From assembly GCF_001279775.1 (NCBI RefSeq), contig NZ_LGDG01000085.1:60264-124263 (forward strand): DNA of 64,000 nt, written 5' to 3'. Source of the stretch: Streptomyces sp. MMG1533 (GTDB lineage: Bacteria > Actinomycetota > Actinomycetes > Streptomycetales > Streptomycetaceae). The position numbers and the translations under genes were made by a program. The notes under the pieces were generated by a model. The model worked only from the letters and a program-made list of their open reading frames with translations, was not told the origin of the DNA and did no database searches. How positions within the stretch are numbered: position 1 is the stretch's first letter; each line of letters opens with the position of its first letter. Below, piece by piece: positions 45,607 to 54,938 of this stretch.

Positions 45607-46950
45607 ATGACAACCGCCCCCGCGGCAGGGGGCACCCCGCCCCCTGCCGCACCCAAGTCGCGCAAGAGTGTGACCGGCACCCGCAAGACCGTGGCAGCGA
45701 TGTTCCTGCTGCCCGCTCTCGTGCTGCTGGGCGCGCTCGTGGTCTACCCGATCGGGTACTCGGTCGTCCGCAGCTTCTACAACCAGGCGGGCGACGGCTT
45801 CGCCGGATTCGACAACTACGAGGCTCTGTTCACCGACGACGGCATCCGTACGGCACTGAAGAACAACGTCATCTGGGTGGTGTTCGCCCCGACGGTCGCC
45901 ACCGCGCTCGGTCTGATCTTCGCGGTGCTGACCGAACGGGTGCGCTGGGGCACGGCGTTCAAGCTGGTCGTCTTCATGCCGATGGCGATCTCGATGCTGG
46001 CGGCGGGCATCATCTTCCGGCTGGTCTACGACCAGGACCCGGACAAGGGCGTGGCGAACGCGGTGTGGGTGGGCGTCCACGACACGTTCGCCGAGGCGTC
46101 CGCGTTCCCGAAGGCGCACCCGGGCCGCGATTCGCCGCTCGTGGCGCAAGGGGGAAGCTTCGTCACCAAGGCGACGGTCCACACCGGCGACACCGTCACC
46201 CTGCCCCTCGTGGGCGTCGCTCCCGACCAGATGCCCGGCGACGCGAAGAAAGCCGTGGCACCGCAGGCCGATCCGGGGAAGATCACCGGCACGACCTGGC
46301 AGGACTTCACCCGCGGCAAGGGCGTGGGCACGCTCGGCGCGCCCGACCCGACCGAGCTCGGCTACCCCGGCATGAAGATCGAGGCGGTCAAGGACGGCAA
46401 GGTCGTCGCGTCCACGAAGGCCGCCGACGACGGCACCTTCACCTTGCCGGAAAAGGCCGACGGTGCCCAACTCCGGCTGCCCGCGAGCAACTTCAAGGAG
46501 GCGTACAACGGCCTGGACTGGCTCGGCCCGTCGCTGGTCACGCCCTCGATCATCGGGTCGTACATCTGGATGTGGGCGGGTTTCGCGATGGTGCTGATCG
46601 CGGCCGGGCTGGCCGGGATGCCCCGTGAACTCCTGGAAGCGGCCCGGGTGGACGGGGCGAACGAGTGGCAGGTGTTCCGCAGGGTCACGGTCCCGCTGCT
46701 GGCGCCCGTCCTCGCGGTGGTCGCCGTCACCCTGATGATCAACGTCCTGAAGATCTTCGACCTGGTCTTCATCATCGCGCCGGGCTCCTCGCAGGACGAC
46801 GCGAACGTCCTCGCGCTGGAGCTGTACCGCAAGGGCTTCTCCGAGGACCAGCCGGGCGTGGCGAGTGCCATCTCGGTGTTCCTGCTCCTGCTGGTCATCC
46901 CGGTGATGTGGTTCAACGTCCGCAGGCTCAAGCGGGAGGTGCGGCGATGA
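45607..46950 (+). CDS. ABC sugar permease with a large inserted soluble domain
   Basis: A 447-residue MalF-type permease. Helix 1 (MFLLPALVLLGALVVYPIGYSV) and helices 2-3 are normal, and the C-terminal part holds the EAA loop EAARVDGANEWQVFRRVTVPLL. Between them lies an insert of about 150 residues (about 140-300), polar, with TVHTGDTVTLPLVGVAP and AVKDGKVVASTKAADDGTFTLPEKADG. This resembles a beta-sandwich (carboxypeptidase-regulatory-like) domain and should lie outside the membrane. Such an insert is unusual compared with the 320-residue permease of the first operon. It may contact the binding protein. Confidence 0.88.
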   Translation: MTTAPAAGGTPPPAAPKSRKSVTGTRKTVAAMFLLPALVLLGALVVYPIGYSVVRSFYNQAGDGFAGFDNYEALFTDDGIRTALKNNVIWVVFAPTVATALGLIFAVLTERVRWGTAFKLVVFMPMAISMLAAGIIFRLVYDQDPDKGVANAVWVGVHDTFAEASAFPKAHPGRDSPLVAQGGSFVTKATVHTGDTVTLPLVGVAPDQMPGDAKKAVAPQADPGKITGTTWQDFTRGKGVGTLGAPDPTELGYPGMKIEAVKDGKVVASTKAADDGTFTLPEKADGAQLRLPASNFKEAYNGLDWLGPSLVTPSIIGSYIWMWAGFAMVLIAAGLAGMPRELLEAARVDGANEWQVFRRVTVPLLAPVLAVVAVTLMINVLKIFDLVFIIAPGSSQDDANVLALELYRKGFSEDQPGVASAISVFLLLLVIPVMWFNVRRLKREVRR

Positions 46951-47855
46951 CCACCCAAGTCGACAAGCTCACCGGAGCGGCCCCGGGCGAGAGCGTGAAG
47001 CCCAAGCGCTCCCTCGGCTCCCGCCTCGCCGAAGGCGTCAGCGGCGGTCTGCTGCGCGTGTTCCTCATCGTCGTCGGCCTGTTCTGGCTGGTGCCGACGA
47101 TCGGTCTGCTGCTGTCCTCGCTGCGCCCGCCGCGGGAGATGGCCGCCAGCGGCTGGTGGGAGGTCTTCTCCAAGCCGTCCCAACTCACCTTCGAGAGCTA
47201 CGACAAGCTCCTGCAGAACAGCGACATCACGAATTCGCTCGTCAACACCGTGCTGATCACGGTCCCGGCGACGGCCCTGGTCGTCGTCATCGGCGCGCTC
47301 GCGGGCTACGCGTTCGCCTGGATGGAGTTCCCGGGCCGCGACTGGTGGTTCCTGGGCGTGGTCGGCCTGCTGGTCGTGCCCGTACAGGTGGCGCTGATCC
47401 CGATCGCCGAACTCTTCGGCAAGCTGGGCCTGTTCGGCTCGATCTTCGGTGTGGTCCTCTTCCACACGGGCTTCGGTCTGCCCTTCGCGGTGTTCCTGCT
47501 GCGGAACTTCTTCGCGGAGATCCCGAGGGAACTGCTGGAGGCGGCCCGGCTGGACGGCGCCGGTGAACTGCGCCTGTTCACCCGGGTCGTGATGCCGCTC
47601 GGCGGGCCCGCGATCGCCAGCCTGGGCATCTTCCAGTTCCTGTGGGTGTGGAACGACATGCTGATCGCGCTCGTGTTCTCCGACGCCGACAGCCAGCCGA
47701 TCACGGTCGCGTTGCAGACCCAGGTACGCCAGTTCGGCAACAACATCGACGTCCTGGCACCCGGCGCGTTCATCTCCATGGTGATCCCGCTGGCCGTGTT
47801 CTTCGCGTTCCAGCGGCAGTTCGTGTCCGGCGTGATGGCGGGCGCGGTCAAGTAA
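46947..47855 (+). CDS. ABC sugar transporter permease 2 (MalG type)
   Basis: A 302-residue permease with six helices and EAA loop EAARLDGAGELRLFTRVVMPL. It overlaps the previous gene by ATGA. A hydrophilic N-terminus of about 35 residues precedes helix 1. With its partner it completes the channel; the ATPase is expected to be the shared MsiK type encoded elsewhere. Confidence 0.92.
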   Translation: MTTQVDKLTGAAPGESVKPKRSLGSRLAEGVSGGLLRVFLIVVGLFWLVPTIGLLLSSLRPPREMAASGWWEVFSKPSQLTFESYDKLLQNSDITNSLVNTVLITVPATALVVVIGALAGYAFAWMEFPGRDWWFLGVVGLLVVPVQVALIPIAELFGKLGLFGSIFGVVLFHTGFGLPFAVFLLRNFFAEIPRELLEAARLDGAGELRLFTRVVMPLGGPAIASLGIFQFLWVWNDMLIALVFSDADSQPITVALQTQVRQFGNNIDVLAPGAFISMVIPLAVFFAFQRQFVSGVMAGAVK

Positions 47856-47873
47856 AGGGCACGGAGAGTCACT

Positions 47874-47906
47874 TCAAGGGGCGGGCCACACCGGTCCGCC
47901 CCTTGA
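47874..47906 (+). terminator. Terminator of the second sugar ABC operon
   Basis: Arms tcaaggggcgg and ccgccccttga (11 bp, perfect) around an 11-nt loop, 19 bp after the stop codon, with the short ttgatt following. Confidence 0.85.
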
Positions 47907-47996
47907 TTCACCCGCCGTCCCCCGAATGCCGTAACGCATCGTGACCAAAACACCCGGTCGGCCGTTCCCGGGCAGAACGCCCGCGACGACCCTTGG

Positions 47997-50357
47997 ATGT
48001 CCCCCTTGCCCAGGTTCAGTGTCATCGTCCCCGCGTACAAGGTTCAGGCGTACCTGCACGAGTGCCTGGATTCGGTGCTCTCCCAGTCGTATCCGGATCT
48101 GGAACTGATCGCCGTCGACGACGGCTCGCCGGACGCCTGCGGCGCGATCATCGACGAGTTCGCCGCCCGCGACCCGCGCGTCCGGCCGGTCCACCTGCCG
48201 CGGAACGAGGGCCTGGGCCGTGCCCGCAACGCCGGGCTGCGCACGGCGACCGGCGACTACCTGCTCTTCCTGGACGGCGACGACACCCTCACCCCGCACG
48301 CGCTGCGCGCCATCGCCGACCGGCTGAAGGAGACCGGCGAGCCGGACGTCCTGGTCCACGACTACGCCCGCACCGACTGGTCGGGCCGGACCGTCCGCAA
48401 CCAGGCCGCGATCCAGCTCACCGAACACGGCGCGGCTCCCTTCGGGCTGGAGGACCGACCGGGCCTGCTCAAGCTGCTGACGGTGGTCTGGAACAAGACG
48501 TACCGCCGGGAGTTCGTCGAGCGCGAGGGCCTCGCCTTCCCGCCCGGCTACTACGAGGACGTCCCGTGGACCTACCCGGTCCTCATGGCCGCCGAGTCGA
48601 TCGCCACCCTCGACCACGTGTGCGTCCACTACCGGCAGCGCCGTCGGGGCAGCATCACCCGCACCACCAGCCGTCGCCACTTCGATCTCTTCGAGCAGTA
48701 CGACCGTGTCTTCGCGTACATCGAGGAGCGCCCCGAACTGGCGCACTGGCGGCCGGTGTTGTTCCGCCGCATGGTCAACCACCTGACGGCGGTCTTCGCC
48801 CACCGCGAGCGGCTGCCGCGCGAAGCGCGGGCCGACTTCCTGCGCCAGGCCCGCACCCACTGCCGCCGCCATCACGCCCCCGGCCACCCGGTCCCGCTGC
48901 GCTCCCGGCTGCGGCACGCCCTCGTCCGGTTCGGCCTGCACCGCACGTTCCACACCCTGCAACGGGCCTCGGCCCTGCGCCGCCGCATCCTCAAGTCCGG
49001 CATCCGCCTGCTCAAGGCCCTGCGCACCGCCGCCCTGCGGCTCCACTACCGCGTCCAGCGCCGCCTGCCGCTGCGCGCCGACCGTGCCGTCTTCACCGCG
49101 TACGACGGCCGCGGCCACGGCTGCAACCCGGGCGCCCTGGAGACCGCGCTGCGCACCCACGCCCCGCACATCCGCACGTCCTGGGTCGCCCGCCCCGAGC
49201 ACCACCACACGATCCCGACCGCCACCCACCGCGTCCGGCCCGGCACGGCCGCCTACTGGACGGCACTGGCCCGCTCCAAGTACCTGGTCGGCAACGTCGA
49301 CTTCGACCCCCGCCTGGTCAAGCGCCCCGGCCAGATCCTCCTCCAGACACAGCACGGCACCCCGCTCAAGCACATGGGCCTCGACCTCCAGGAGCGCCCG
49401 GCGGCCGCCCGCGGCACGGACTTCGCCGAACTCCTGCGCTCGGTCGACACCTGGGACCACGTCCTGTCCGCCAACCGCCACTCCACCCTGACCTGGGAGC
49501 GCGTGTTCCCCGGCCGCTACCGCACGCTCGAGTACGGCCAGCCCCGCAACGACGTCTTCCAGCAGGCGACCTCCGCGGACGTGTCCCGGCTGCGCGAGAC
49601 CCTCGGCGTCCCCGAGGGCACGGTCGCCCTCCTGTACGCGCCCACCCACCGCGACCACCGCCGCAGCCGGCACCCGGCCCTCGACCTGGAGCGGTTCCTG
49701 CGCCGCCTCGGCCCCCGCTTCGTCATCCTGGCCCGCGCCCACCACGCCTACGGCGAACCCCTGACCGCCGGATCGGACCGGATCATCGACGTCACCGACC
49801 ACCCGAGCGTCGAGCAGCTCTGCCTCGCCTCGGACGTCCTGGTCACCGACTACTCGTCGATCATGTTCGACTACGCCAACCTCGACCGGCCGATCGTGCT
49901 CCTCACCGACGACCGGGAGGCGTACGAGGCGGCCCGCGGCACCTACTTCGACCTGCGCTCCTTCCCGCCCGGCGCGGTCGCGCGCAGCGAGGACGAGCTG
50001 ATCGACATCTTCACCACCGGCCACTGGCGGGGCTCACGCTCCGCCCAGCTGCGGTCCGCGTTCCGCGAGCGGTTCTGCCCGTACGACGACGGACGCGCCG
50101 CCGAGCGGGTCGTACGCCATGTGGTGCTGGGGGAGACGAACCTGCCGCCGGTCGTCCCGCTCGCCGAGCGTCACCCCGTGCCGTCCGCGGCGGCGGCTCT
50201 CGGTCGCTTCCCGCAGGCCGGAGTGCCACAGCCCGCCGGTCCGCCGACCGTCCTTCCGCCGGCCGTCCTTCCGCCGGCCGTCCATCTGCAGACCGTCGGT
50301 TCGCAGGTCGTCAGTTCGCAGACCGTCGGCTCGCAGGCCGTCGGCGACCGCGTCTGA
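47997..50357 (+). CDS. GT2 glycosyltransferase fused to TagF-like polymerase (copy A)
   Basis: A 786-residue fusion. The N-terminal GT2 domain (about 5-330) has FSVIVPAYKV, AVDDGSPD, LDGDD and the paired motifs VVWNKTYRREF and YYEDVPWT. The C-terminal part (about 355-720) is a CDP-glycerol:glycerophosphotransferase (TagF) domain with QTQHGTPLK, YAPTHRDH and TDYSSIMFDYANLDRP. Such enzymes polymerise polyol-phosphate chains of teichoic acids on the inner face of the membrane; the GT2 part would add sugars. No signal or membrane helix was seen. The tail is a 15-bp repeat. The ATG at 47997 has a weak ribosome binding site. Confidence 0.88.
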   Translation: MSPLPRFSVIVPAYKVQAYLHECLDSVLSQSYPDLELIAVDDGSPDACGAIIDEFAARDPRVRPVHLPRNEGLGRARNAGLRTATGDYLLFLDGDDTLTPHALRAIADRLKETGEPDVLVHDYARTDWSGRTVRNQAAIQLTEHGAAPFGLEDRPGLLKLLTVVWNKTYRREFVEREGLAFPPGYYEDVPWTYPVLMAAESIATLDHVCVHYRQRRRGSITRTTSRRHFDLFEQYDRVFAYIEERPELAHWRPVLFRRMVNHLTAVFAHRERLPREARADFLRQARTHCRRHHAPGHPVPLRSRLRHALVRFGLHRTFHTLQRASALRRRILKSGIRLLKALRTAALRLHYRVQRRLPLRADRAVFTAYDGRGHGCNPGALETALRTHAPHIRTSWVARPEHHHTIPTATHRVRPGTAAYWTALARSKYLVGNVDFDPRLVKRPGQILLQTQHGTPLKHMGLDLQERPAAARGTDFAELLRSVDTWDHVLSANRHSTLTWERVFPGRYRTLEYGQPRNDVFQQATSADVSRLRETLGVPEGTVALLYAPTHRDHRRSRHPALDLERFLRRLGPRFVILARAHHAYGEPLTAGSDRIIDVTDHPSVEQLCLASDVLVTDYSSIMFDYANLDRPIVLLTDDREAYEAARGTYFDLRSFPPGAVARSEDELIDIFTTGHWRGSRSAQLRSAFRERFCPYDDGRAAERVVRHVVLGETNLPPVVPLAERHPVPSAAAALGRFPQAGVPQPAGPPTVLPPAVLPPAVHLQTVGSQVVSSQTVGSQAVGDRV
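50244..50348 (+). repeat. Seven 15-bp tandem repeats at the 3' end of copy A
   Basis: Degenerate units of the kind ccgaccgtccttccg and cagaccgtcggttcg follow each other without gaps up to nine bases before the stop. They add the pentapeptides TVLPP, AVLPP, AVHLQ, TVGSQ, VVSSQ, TVGSQ and AVGDR to the protein. Neither of the two sister genes has this tail. Confidence 0.9.
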
Positions 50358-50488
50358 ACGCCGTTCCCATTCCGGGGAGTTCGTATGCCCTCCAGTCCTT
50401 CGCGGCCGACCCCGACCCGGCCCTCCACCTGGCGCCCGGCGGGACGGCCCGGCCGGACGTAGCCGAGAGAACCCGGAGAATGAGCAGA

Positions 50489-52699
50489 ATGCCCCGCTTC
50501 AGCATCATCGTCCCGTCCCACGGGGTCGTCGGCCGGCTGTCCCTGGCGCTGGACTCGGTGCTCGCCCAGTCCTTCGGCGACTTCGAGCTGATCCCGGTCT
50601 GCGACGCACCCGACTCCCCCGCCGCGGACGTCGTCGCCGGTTACACGCGCCGGGACTTCCGGGTGGCCCCGGTGCACTCGCCGCCGTCGGCGGGCCTGGC
50701 CGGGGCTCGCAACGCGGGGATGCGGGCGGCGACCGGCGCGTATCTGCTGTTCCTCGACGGCGACGACGTCCTGGTGCCGGGCGCGCTGGCGGCGCTGGAC
50801 GCACGGCTCGCGGAGACCGGCGAGGGCCCCGGCGTCGATGTGCTGCACTTCGAGCACGAGCGCACGCCCTGGTGGGAGGGCGAGCCGACCAACCCGGCCG
50901 CGCCGGTGCTGGCCAGGACGCCGAAGGGAAGCTTCTCGCCGGACGAGGCCCCGCAGCTGACCGGGGTGCAGTTCCCGGCGTGGAGCGCGGCCTACCGCCG
51001 GGGCTTCCTCACGGAACACCGACTCACCTTCCCCGACGGCCATTTCACCGACCTCGGCTTCGGCGGCCAGGTCGCCCTGCGCGCCGAGCGGATCGCGGTG
51101 CTGTGCTCGGTCGTCGTACGGCACCTGGTGCGCCGGCAGGGCGACCGCCTCGCCCTGCCGGGACCTCACCACTTCGAACTGCTCGACCGGGCCGACCAGG
51201 TGCTCACGCGTGCCGCCGAACAGGGCCTGTCCGGGGAGCGGTTGAACCACCTCTTCGAGCAGCTCTTCGCCGCCGTGGTGAAGACGGCCGCCCAGCCCCA
51301 CCGGCTGCCCGCACGGCACCGCGCCTTCTTCCGCCGGGCGAGCGGGCTGTACCGGCACCACCGCCCTTCCGGGTACGTGGTTCCGGGCGGCAGCCTGGGT
51401 GTGCAGCACCGGCTGCTGGCGACCGGGTCGTACGCGGCCTTCCGTGCCCTGCGTGCCGCCAACCGGTCGGCGGCGAAGGCCCTCGAAATGCTCCCCCACC
51501 CCCACATGCCGCGCACCCGCCTCCGGTACCGCCGCCATCTGGCGCGCCCCCTCGACCCCGGCCTCGCCGTGTACTGCGCCTACTGGGGCCGCGGCTACGC
51601 CTGCAACCCGGCGGCGATCCACGCCAAGGCCCGCGAACTCGCCCCGCACATCCGCGCGGTGTTCCTGGTCGAGCCGGACCAGGTGCACGCCATGCCCGAG
51701 GGCATCGACCACGCCGTGATCGGCAGCCCTCGCTACTGGGAGGTGCTGGCCCGCGCCAAGTACCTGGTCAACAACGCCAACTTCGCCGCGGGCGTCGTCA
51801 AACGCCCCGGCAGCGTCCACCTCCAGACCCAGCACGGCACCCCGCTGAAGAGGATGGGCGTCGACCAGTCGACGTACCCGGTGGTGGCCGCCGCGACCGG
51901 CAGCTTCGCCGGGCTCCTCGGCCGCGTGGACCGCTGGGACTACAACCTCTCGTCCAACCATCACTCCACGGAGATGTGGGAGCGCGCCTTCCCGGGCTCG
52001 TACGAGCAACTGGAGTACGGCTATCCCCGCAATGACGTCTACTGCACGGCGACCGCCGACGATGTGGCCCGCGTGCGAAGGGAGTTGGGCGTCCCGGAAG
52101 GCAAGACGGCCGTCCTGTACGCCCCCACCCACCGCGACCACCACACCGGTTTCGAGACCGTGCTGGACCTGGAGGCCTTCTGCGAGGAGGCCGGCGAGGA
52201 CGTGGTCGTGCTGCTGCGCGCCCACTACTTCTACGACAAGGGGCGGGGCGGCAACAGCGGCCGGATCATCGACGTCACCGGGCACCGCTCCTCGGAGGAC
52301 GTCTGTCTGGCCGCCGACGCGCTGGTCACCGACTACTCGTCGATCATGTTCGACTACGCCAACCTGGACCGCCCGATCGTCGTGTACGCCGACGACTGGG
52401 AGGTCTACCGGGAGGTCCGGGGCGTCTACTTCGACCTGCTGCAGGCCCCGCCCGGTCCGGTGGCCCGGACGCCGGAGGAGCTGGCACGCGTGTTCCGCGA
52501 CGGTTCGTGCGCGGGAGCCGCCTCCGAGGCCCTGCGAGCGGCTTTCCGCGAGCGCTTCTGCCAGTTCGACGACGGACGCGCCGCCGAGCGCGTCGTACGC
52601 CGGGTGTTCCTCGGTGAGCCGCCCCAGGCGCTCCCGCCCGTGCTCCCGCTCGCGGAACGTGTCCCGGCCCCCGCCGCCGCCCCCCTCGTAAGGAGCTGA
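50489..52699 (+). CDS. GT2-TagF fusion with divergent GT2 domain (copy B)
   Basis: A 736-residue paralogue of copy A. The TagF half keeps QTQHGTPLK, YAPTHRDHH and TDYSSIMFDYANLDRP. The GT2 half differs: AVDDGSPD of A and C is here VCDAPDSP, VVWNK is replaced by PAWSAAYRRGF, and YYEDVPWT by HFTDLGFGG, although LDGDD is kept. It therefore probably uses another donor or acceptor, or is less active. ATG 50489 has GGAGA at a suitable distance; ATG 50480 is too close. About 130 bp separate it from copy A. Confidence 0.87.
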   Translation: MPRFSIIVPSHGVVGRLSLALDSVLAQSFGDFELIPVCDAPDSPAADVVAGYTRRDFRVAPVHSPPSAGLAGARNAGMRAATGAYLLFLDGDDVLVPGALAALDARLAETGEGPGVDVLHFEHERTPWWEGEPTNPAAPVLARTPKGSFSPDEAPQLTGVQFPAWSAAYRRGFLTEHRLTFPDGHFTDLGFGGQVALRAERIAVLCSVVVRHLVRRQGDRLALPGPHHFELLDRADQVLTRAAEQGLSGERLNHLFEQLFAAVVKTAAQPHRLPARHRAFFRRASGLYRHHRPSGYVVPGGSLGVQHRLLATGSYAAFRALRAANRSAAKALEMLPHPHMPRTRLRYRRHLARPLDPGLAVYCAYWGRGYACNPAAIHAKARELAPHIRAVFLVEPDQVHAMPEGIDHAVIGSPRYWEVLARAKYLVNNANFAAGVVKRPGSVHLQTQHGTPLKRMGVDQSTYPVVAAATGSFAGLLGRVDRWDYNLSSNHHSTEMWERAFPGSYEQLEYGYPRNDVYCTATADDVARVRRELGVPEGKTAVLYAPTHRDHHTGFETVLDLEAFCEEAGEDVVVLLRAHYFYDKGRGGNSGRIIDVTGHRSSEDVCLAADALVTDYSSIMFDYANLDRPIVVYADDWEVYREVRGVYFDLLQAPPGPVARTPEELARVFRDGSCAGAASEALRAAFRERFCQFDDGRAAERVVRRVFLGEPPQALPPVLPLAERVPAPAAAPLVRS

Positions 52700-52706
52700 C
52701 CCCGCA

Positions 52707-54938
52707 GTGCCCCGCTTCAGCGTCATCGTGCCCGTCTTCAAGGTGCAGGGCTATCTGCGCGAGTGTCTCGACTCGGTCCTGGAGCAGTCCTACCGGGACA
52801 TCGAGGTCATCGCCGTGGACGACGCCTCGCCGGACGGCTGCGGTGCGATCCTCGACGAGTACGCGGCCCGCGACGAGCGCGTGCGGGTGCTGCACCTGCC
52901 GGAGAACGTCGGCCTCGGCCGCGCCCGCAACGCCGGGATGCCGCACGCCACCGGCGACTTCCTCTTCTTCCTCGACAGCGACGACACCCTCACCCCGGGC
53001 GCCCTGCGCGCGATGGCCGACCGGCTGGCGGAGACCGGCGACCCCGACGTCCTGATCTTCGACTACGTACGCGCCCACTGGTGGGGCGGGACCCGCCGGA
53101 ACGTTCTCGCGCACGTGCTCGCCGAGGCCGCCGACGGCACCTTCACCGCGGCCGAACGCCCGGAGATCCTCGACCTGTTGATGGTCGTGTGGAACAAGGT
53201 CTACCGCCGCGCGTTCGTCCGCCGCGAGGGCTTCGCCTTCCCGCCCGGCTACTACGAGGACACACCCTGGACGTTCCCGGTCCTGCTCAGCGCCTCGCGG
53301 ATCGCCACCCTCGACCGGATCTGCGTGAACTACCGCCAGCGTCGGCAGGGCAGCATCCTGTCCACCACCAGCCGCAAGCACTTCGACATCCACGACCAGT
53401 ACGAGCGGGTCTTCACGTTCCTCGACTCCCGCCCCGCGCTCGCGCGTTGGCGGCCGCATCTGCACACCGCGATGGGTGCGCACTGCCTGGACATCCTCTC
53501 CAAGCCGGACCGGCTGCCCCCGTCCGCCAAGGCCGAGTTCTTCCGCCGTACGGCCGAGCTGTTCCGCAGGCACAGGCCGCCCGGCACCCCGGTCGCCCCC
53601 GAACTGCGCGTACTGGAGGGCGGTTACGCCAGGTACGCGGCCGGGCGGCAGGCCGAGCGGGCCGGTCAGGCGGTCGGGCGGCGAACACAACGGGTACGCC
53701 GGGCGGCGGCCGTACGCGTCACGCGCGCCCGGTACGCGCTGACCGCCCTGAGGCCCCTCGACCCGGACCTCGCCCTCTACTCGGCGCAACGGGGCGTCCT
53801 CGGCGACCCCGCGGCCGTCCACCGCAAGGCGCGGGAGATCGCCCCGCACATCCGCGGGGTGTGGGTGGTCCGCGACGAGGCGCAGGCGGCCCTGCTGCCG
53901 CCGGACGTCGAGCACGTCCTGCTCGACTCCCCCGGCTACCGCCGGCTCGCCGCGCGGGCCACGTACTTCGTCAACAACGTCAACTGGCCCGGCACCCTGC
54001 CCAAGCGCCCCGGCAGCGTCCACATCCACACCCACCAGGGCACCCCGCTCAAGTACATGGGCGCCGACCTGCTGGCCAAGCCCGGCGCCCGGTTCGGCTC
54101 CGACGTGCCGCAGATGCTGCGCCGCGCGGACCGCTGGGACTACAGCCTGGTCGCCAACCGGCACTCCGAGCTGGTGTGGGAGCGGGCGTATCCGTGCCGC
54201 TTCACCTCGCTGCGGACGGGCAGCCCGCGCAACGACGTCCTCGTCGAGGCCGGCCCGGAGCGCGGCCGGGGAGTCCGCGCCCGGCTCGGCATCCCCGACG
54301 GTCACACCGTCGTGCTGTACGCGCCCACCCACCGCGACTACCGCCGGGGCGGCCATGTCGAGCGGTTCGACCTCGCCCGCTTCGCCGAGGACCTCGGCGA
54401 CGGCCACACCCTCGTCGTCCGCCTCCATCCTTCCCTCGCCACCGGCCCGGCGCGCGGGATGGGGCTCGCCGAACTGCACCGGCGCGGGGTCCTGGTCGAC
54501 GCGACCGACGAACCGCACGTCGAGGACGTCCTGCTCGCCGCCGACGTCCTGGTCACCGACTACTCGGCCCTGATGTTCGACTACGCCCTCCTGGACCGGC
54601 CGATCGTGGTCCACGCCGACGACCGGGGCGCGTACGCGGCGAGCCGGGGCACCTACTTCGACGTCACGGCCGAGGCGCCCGGCCATGTGTCGCGCTCCTA
54701 CCGCGAGCTGGCGTGGCTGTTCGCGTCCGGGACCTGGCGGAACGAGGAGTCGGCGCGGCTGCGGGCCGCCTTCCGGGACCGGTTCTGCGAGTACGACGAC
54801 GGGTACGCCGCCGAACGGGTCGTACGCCTGCTGATGCTCGGCGAGGGAGAGGACGGCGGTGTGCCGCCCCGGCCCGCGGCGGCCGGCCGTCCGCTGCCGG
54901 CGCCCGCCGCCGGCCGTGACCTGCTGGCGTCCTCATGA
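52707..54938 (+). CDS. GT2-TagF fusion with altered TagF histidine (copy C)
   Basis: A 743-residue paralogue. The GT2 half resembles copy A (FSVIVPVFKV, AVDDASPD, LDSDD, VVWNKVYRRAF, YYEDTPWT). In the TagF half the motif QTQHGTPLK of A and B reads HTHQGTPLK, so glutamine stands where TagF enzymes have a catalytic-type histidine and a His precedes it; TDYSALMFDYALLDRP is kept. GTG start with AAGGAG 11 bases before it, seven bases after the stop of copy B, so A, B and C may form one transcript. Confidence 0.87.
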   Translation: MPRFSVIVPVFKVQGYLRECLDSVLEQSYRDIEVIAVDDASPDGCGAILDEYAARDERVRVLHLPENVGLGRARNAGMPHATGDFLFFLDSDDTLTPGALRAMADRLAETGDPDVLIFDYVRAHWWGGTRRNVLAHVLAEAADGTFTAAERPEILDLLMVVWNKVYRRAFVRREGFAFPPGYYEDTPWTFPVLLSASRIATLDRICVNYRQRRQGSILSTTSRKHFDIHDQYERVFTFLDSRPALARWRPHLHTAMGAHCLDILSKPDRLPPSAKAEFFRRTAELFRRHRPPGTPVAPELRVLEGGYARYAAGRQAERAGQAVGRRTQRVRRAAAVRVTRARYALTALRPLDPDLALYSAQRGVLGDPAAVHRKAREIAPHIRGVWVVRDEAQAALLPPDVEHVLLDSPGYRRLAARATYFVNNVNWPGTLPKRPGSVHIHTHQGTPLKYMGADLLAKPGARFGSDVPQMLRRADRWDYSLVANRHSELVWERAYPCRFTSLRTGSPRNDVLVEAGPERGRGVRARLGIPDGHTVVLYAPTHRDYRRGGHVERFDLARFAEDLGDGHTLVVRLHPSLATGPARGMGLAELHRRGVLVDATDEPHVEDVLLAADVLVTDYSALMFDYALLDRPIVVHADDRGAYAASRGTYFDVTAEAPGHVSRSYRELAWLFASGTWRNEESARLRAAFRDRFCEYDDGYAAERVVRLLMLGEGEDGGVPPRPAAAGRPLPAPAAGRDLLASS

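Noticed and set aside
50119..50480. Alternative frame giving RRPSFRRPSF-type repeats at the end of copy A
   Set aside because: This is the out-of-frame reading of the 15-bp repeat; the in-frame product continues copy A to its stop without a break.
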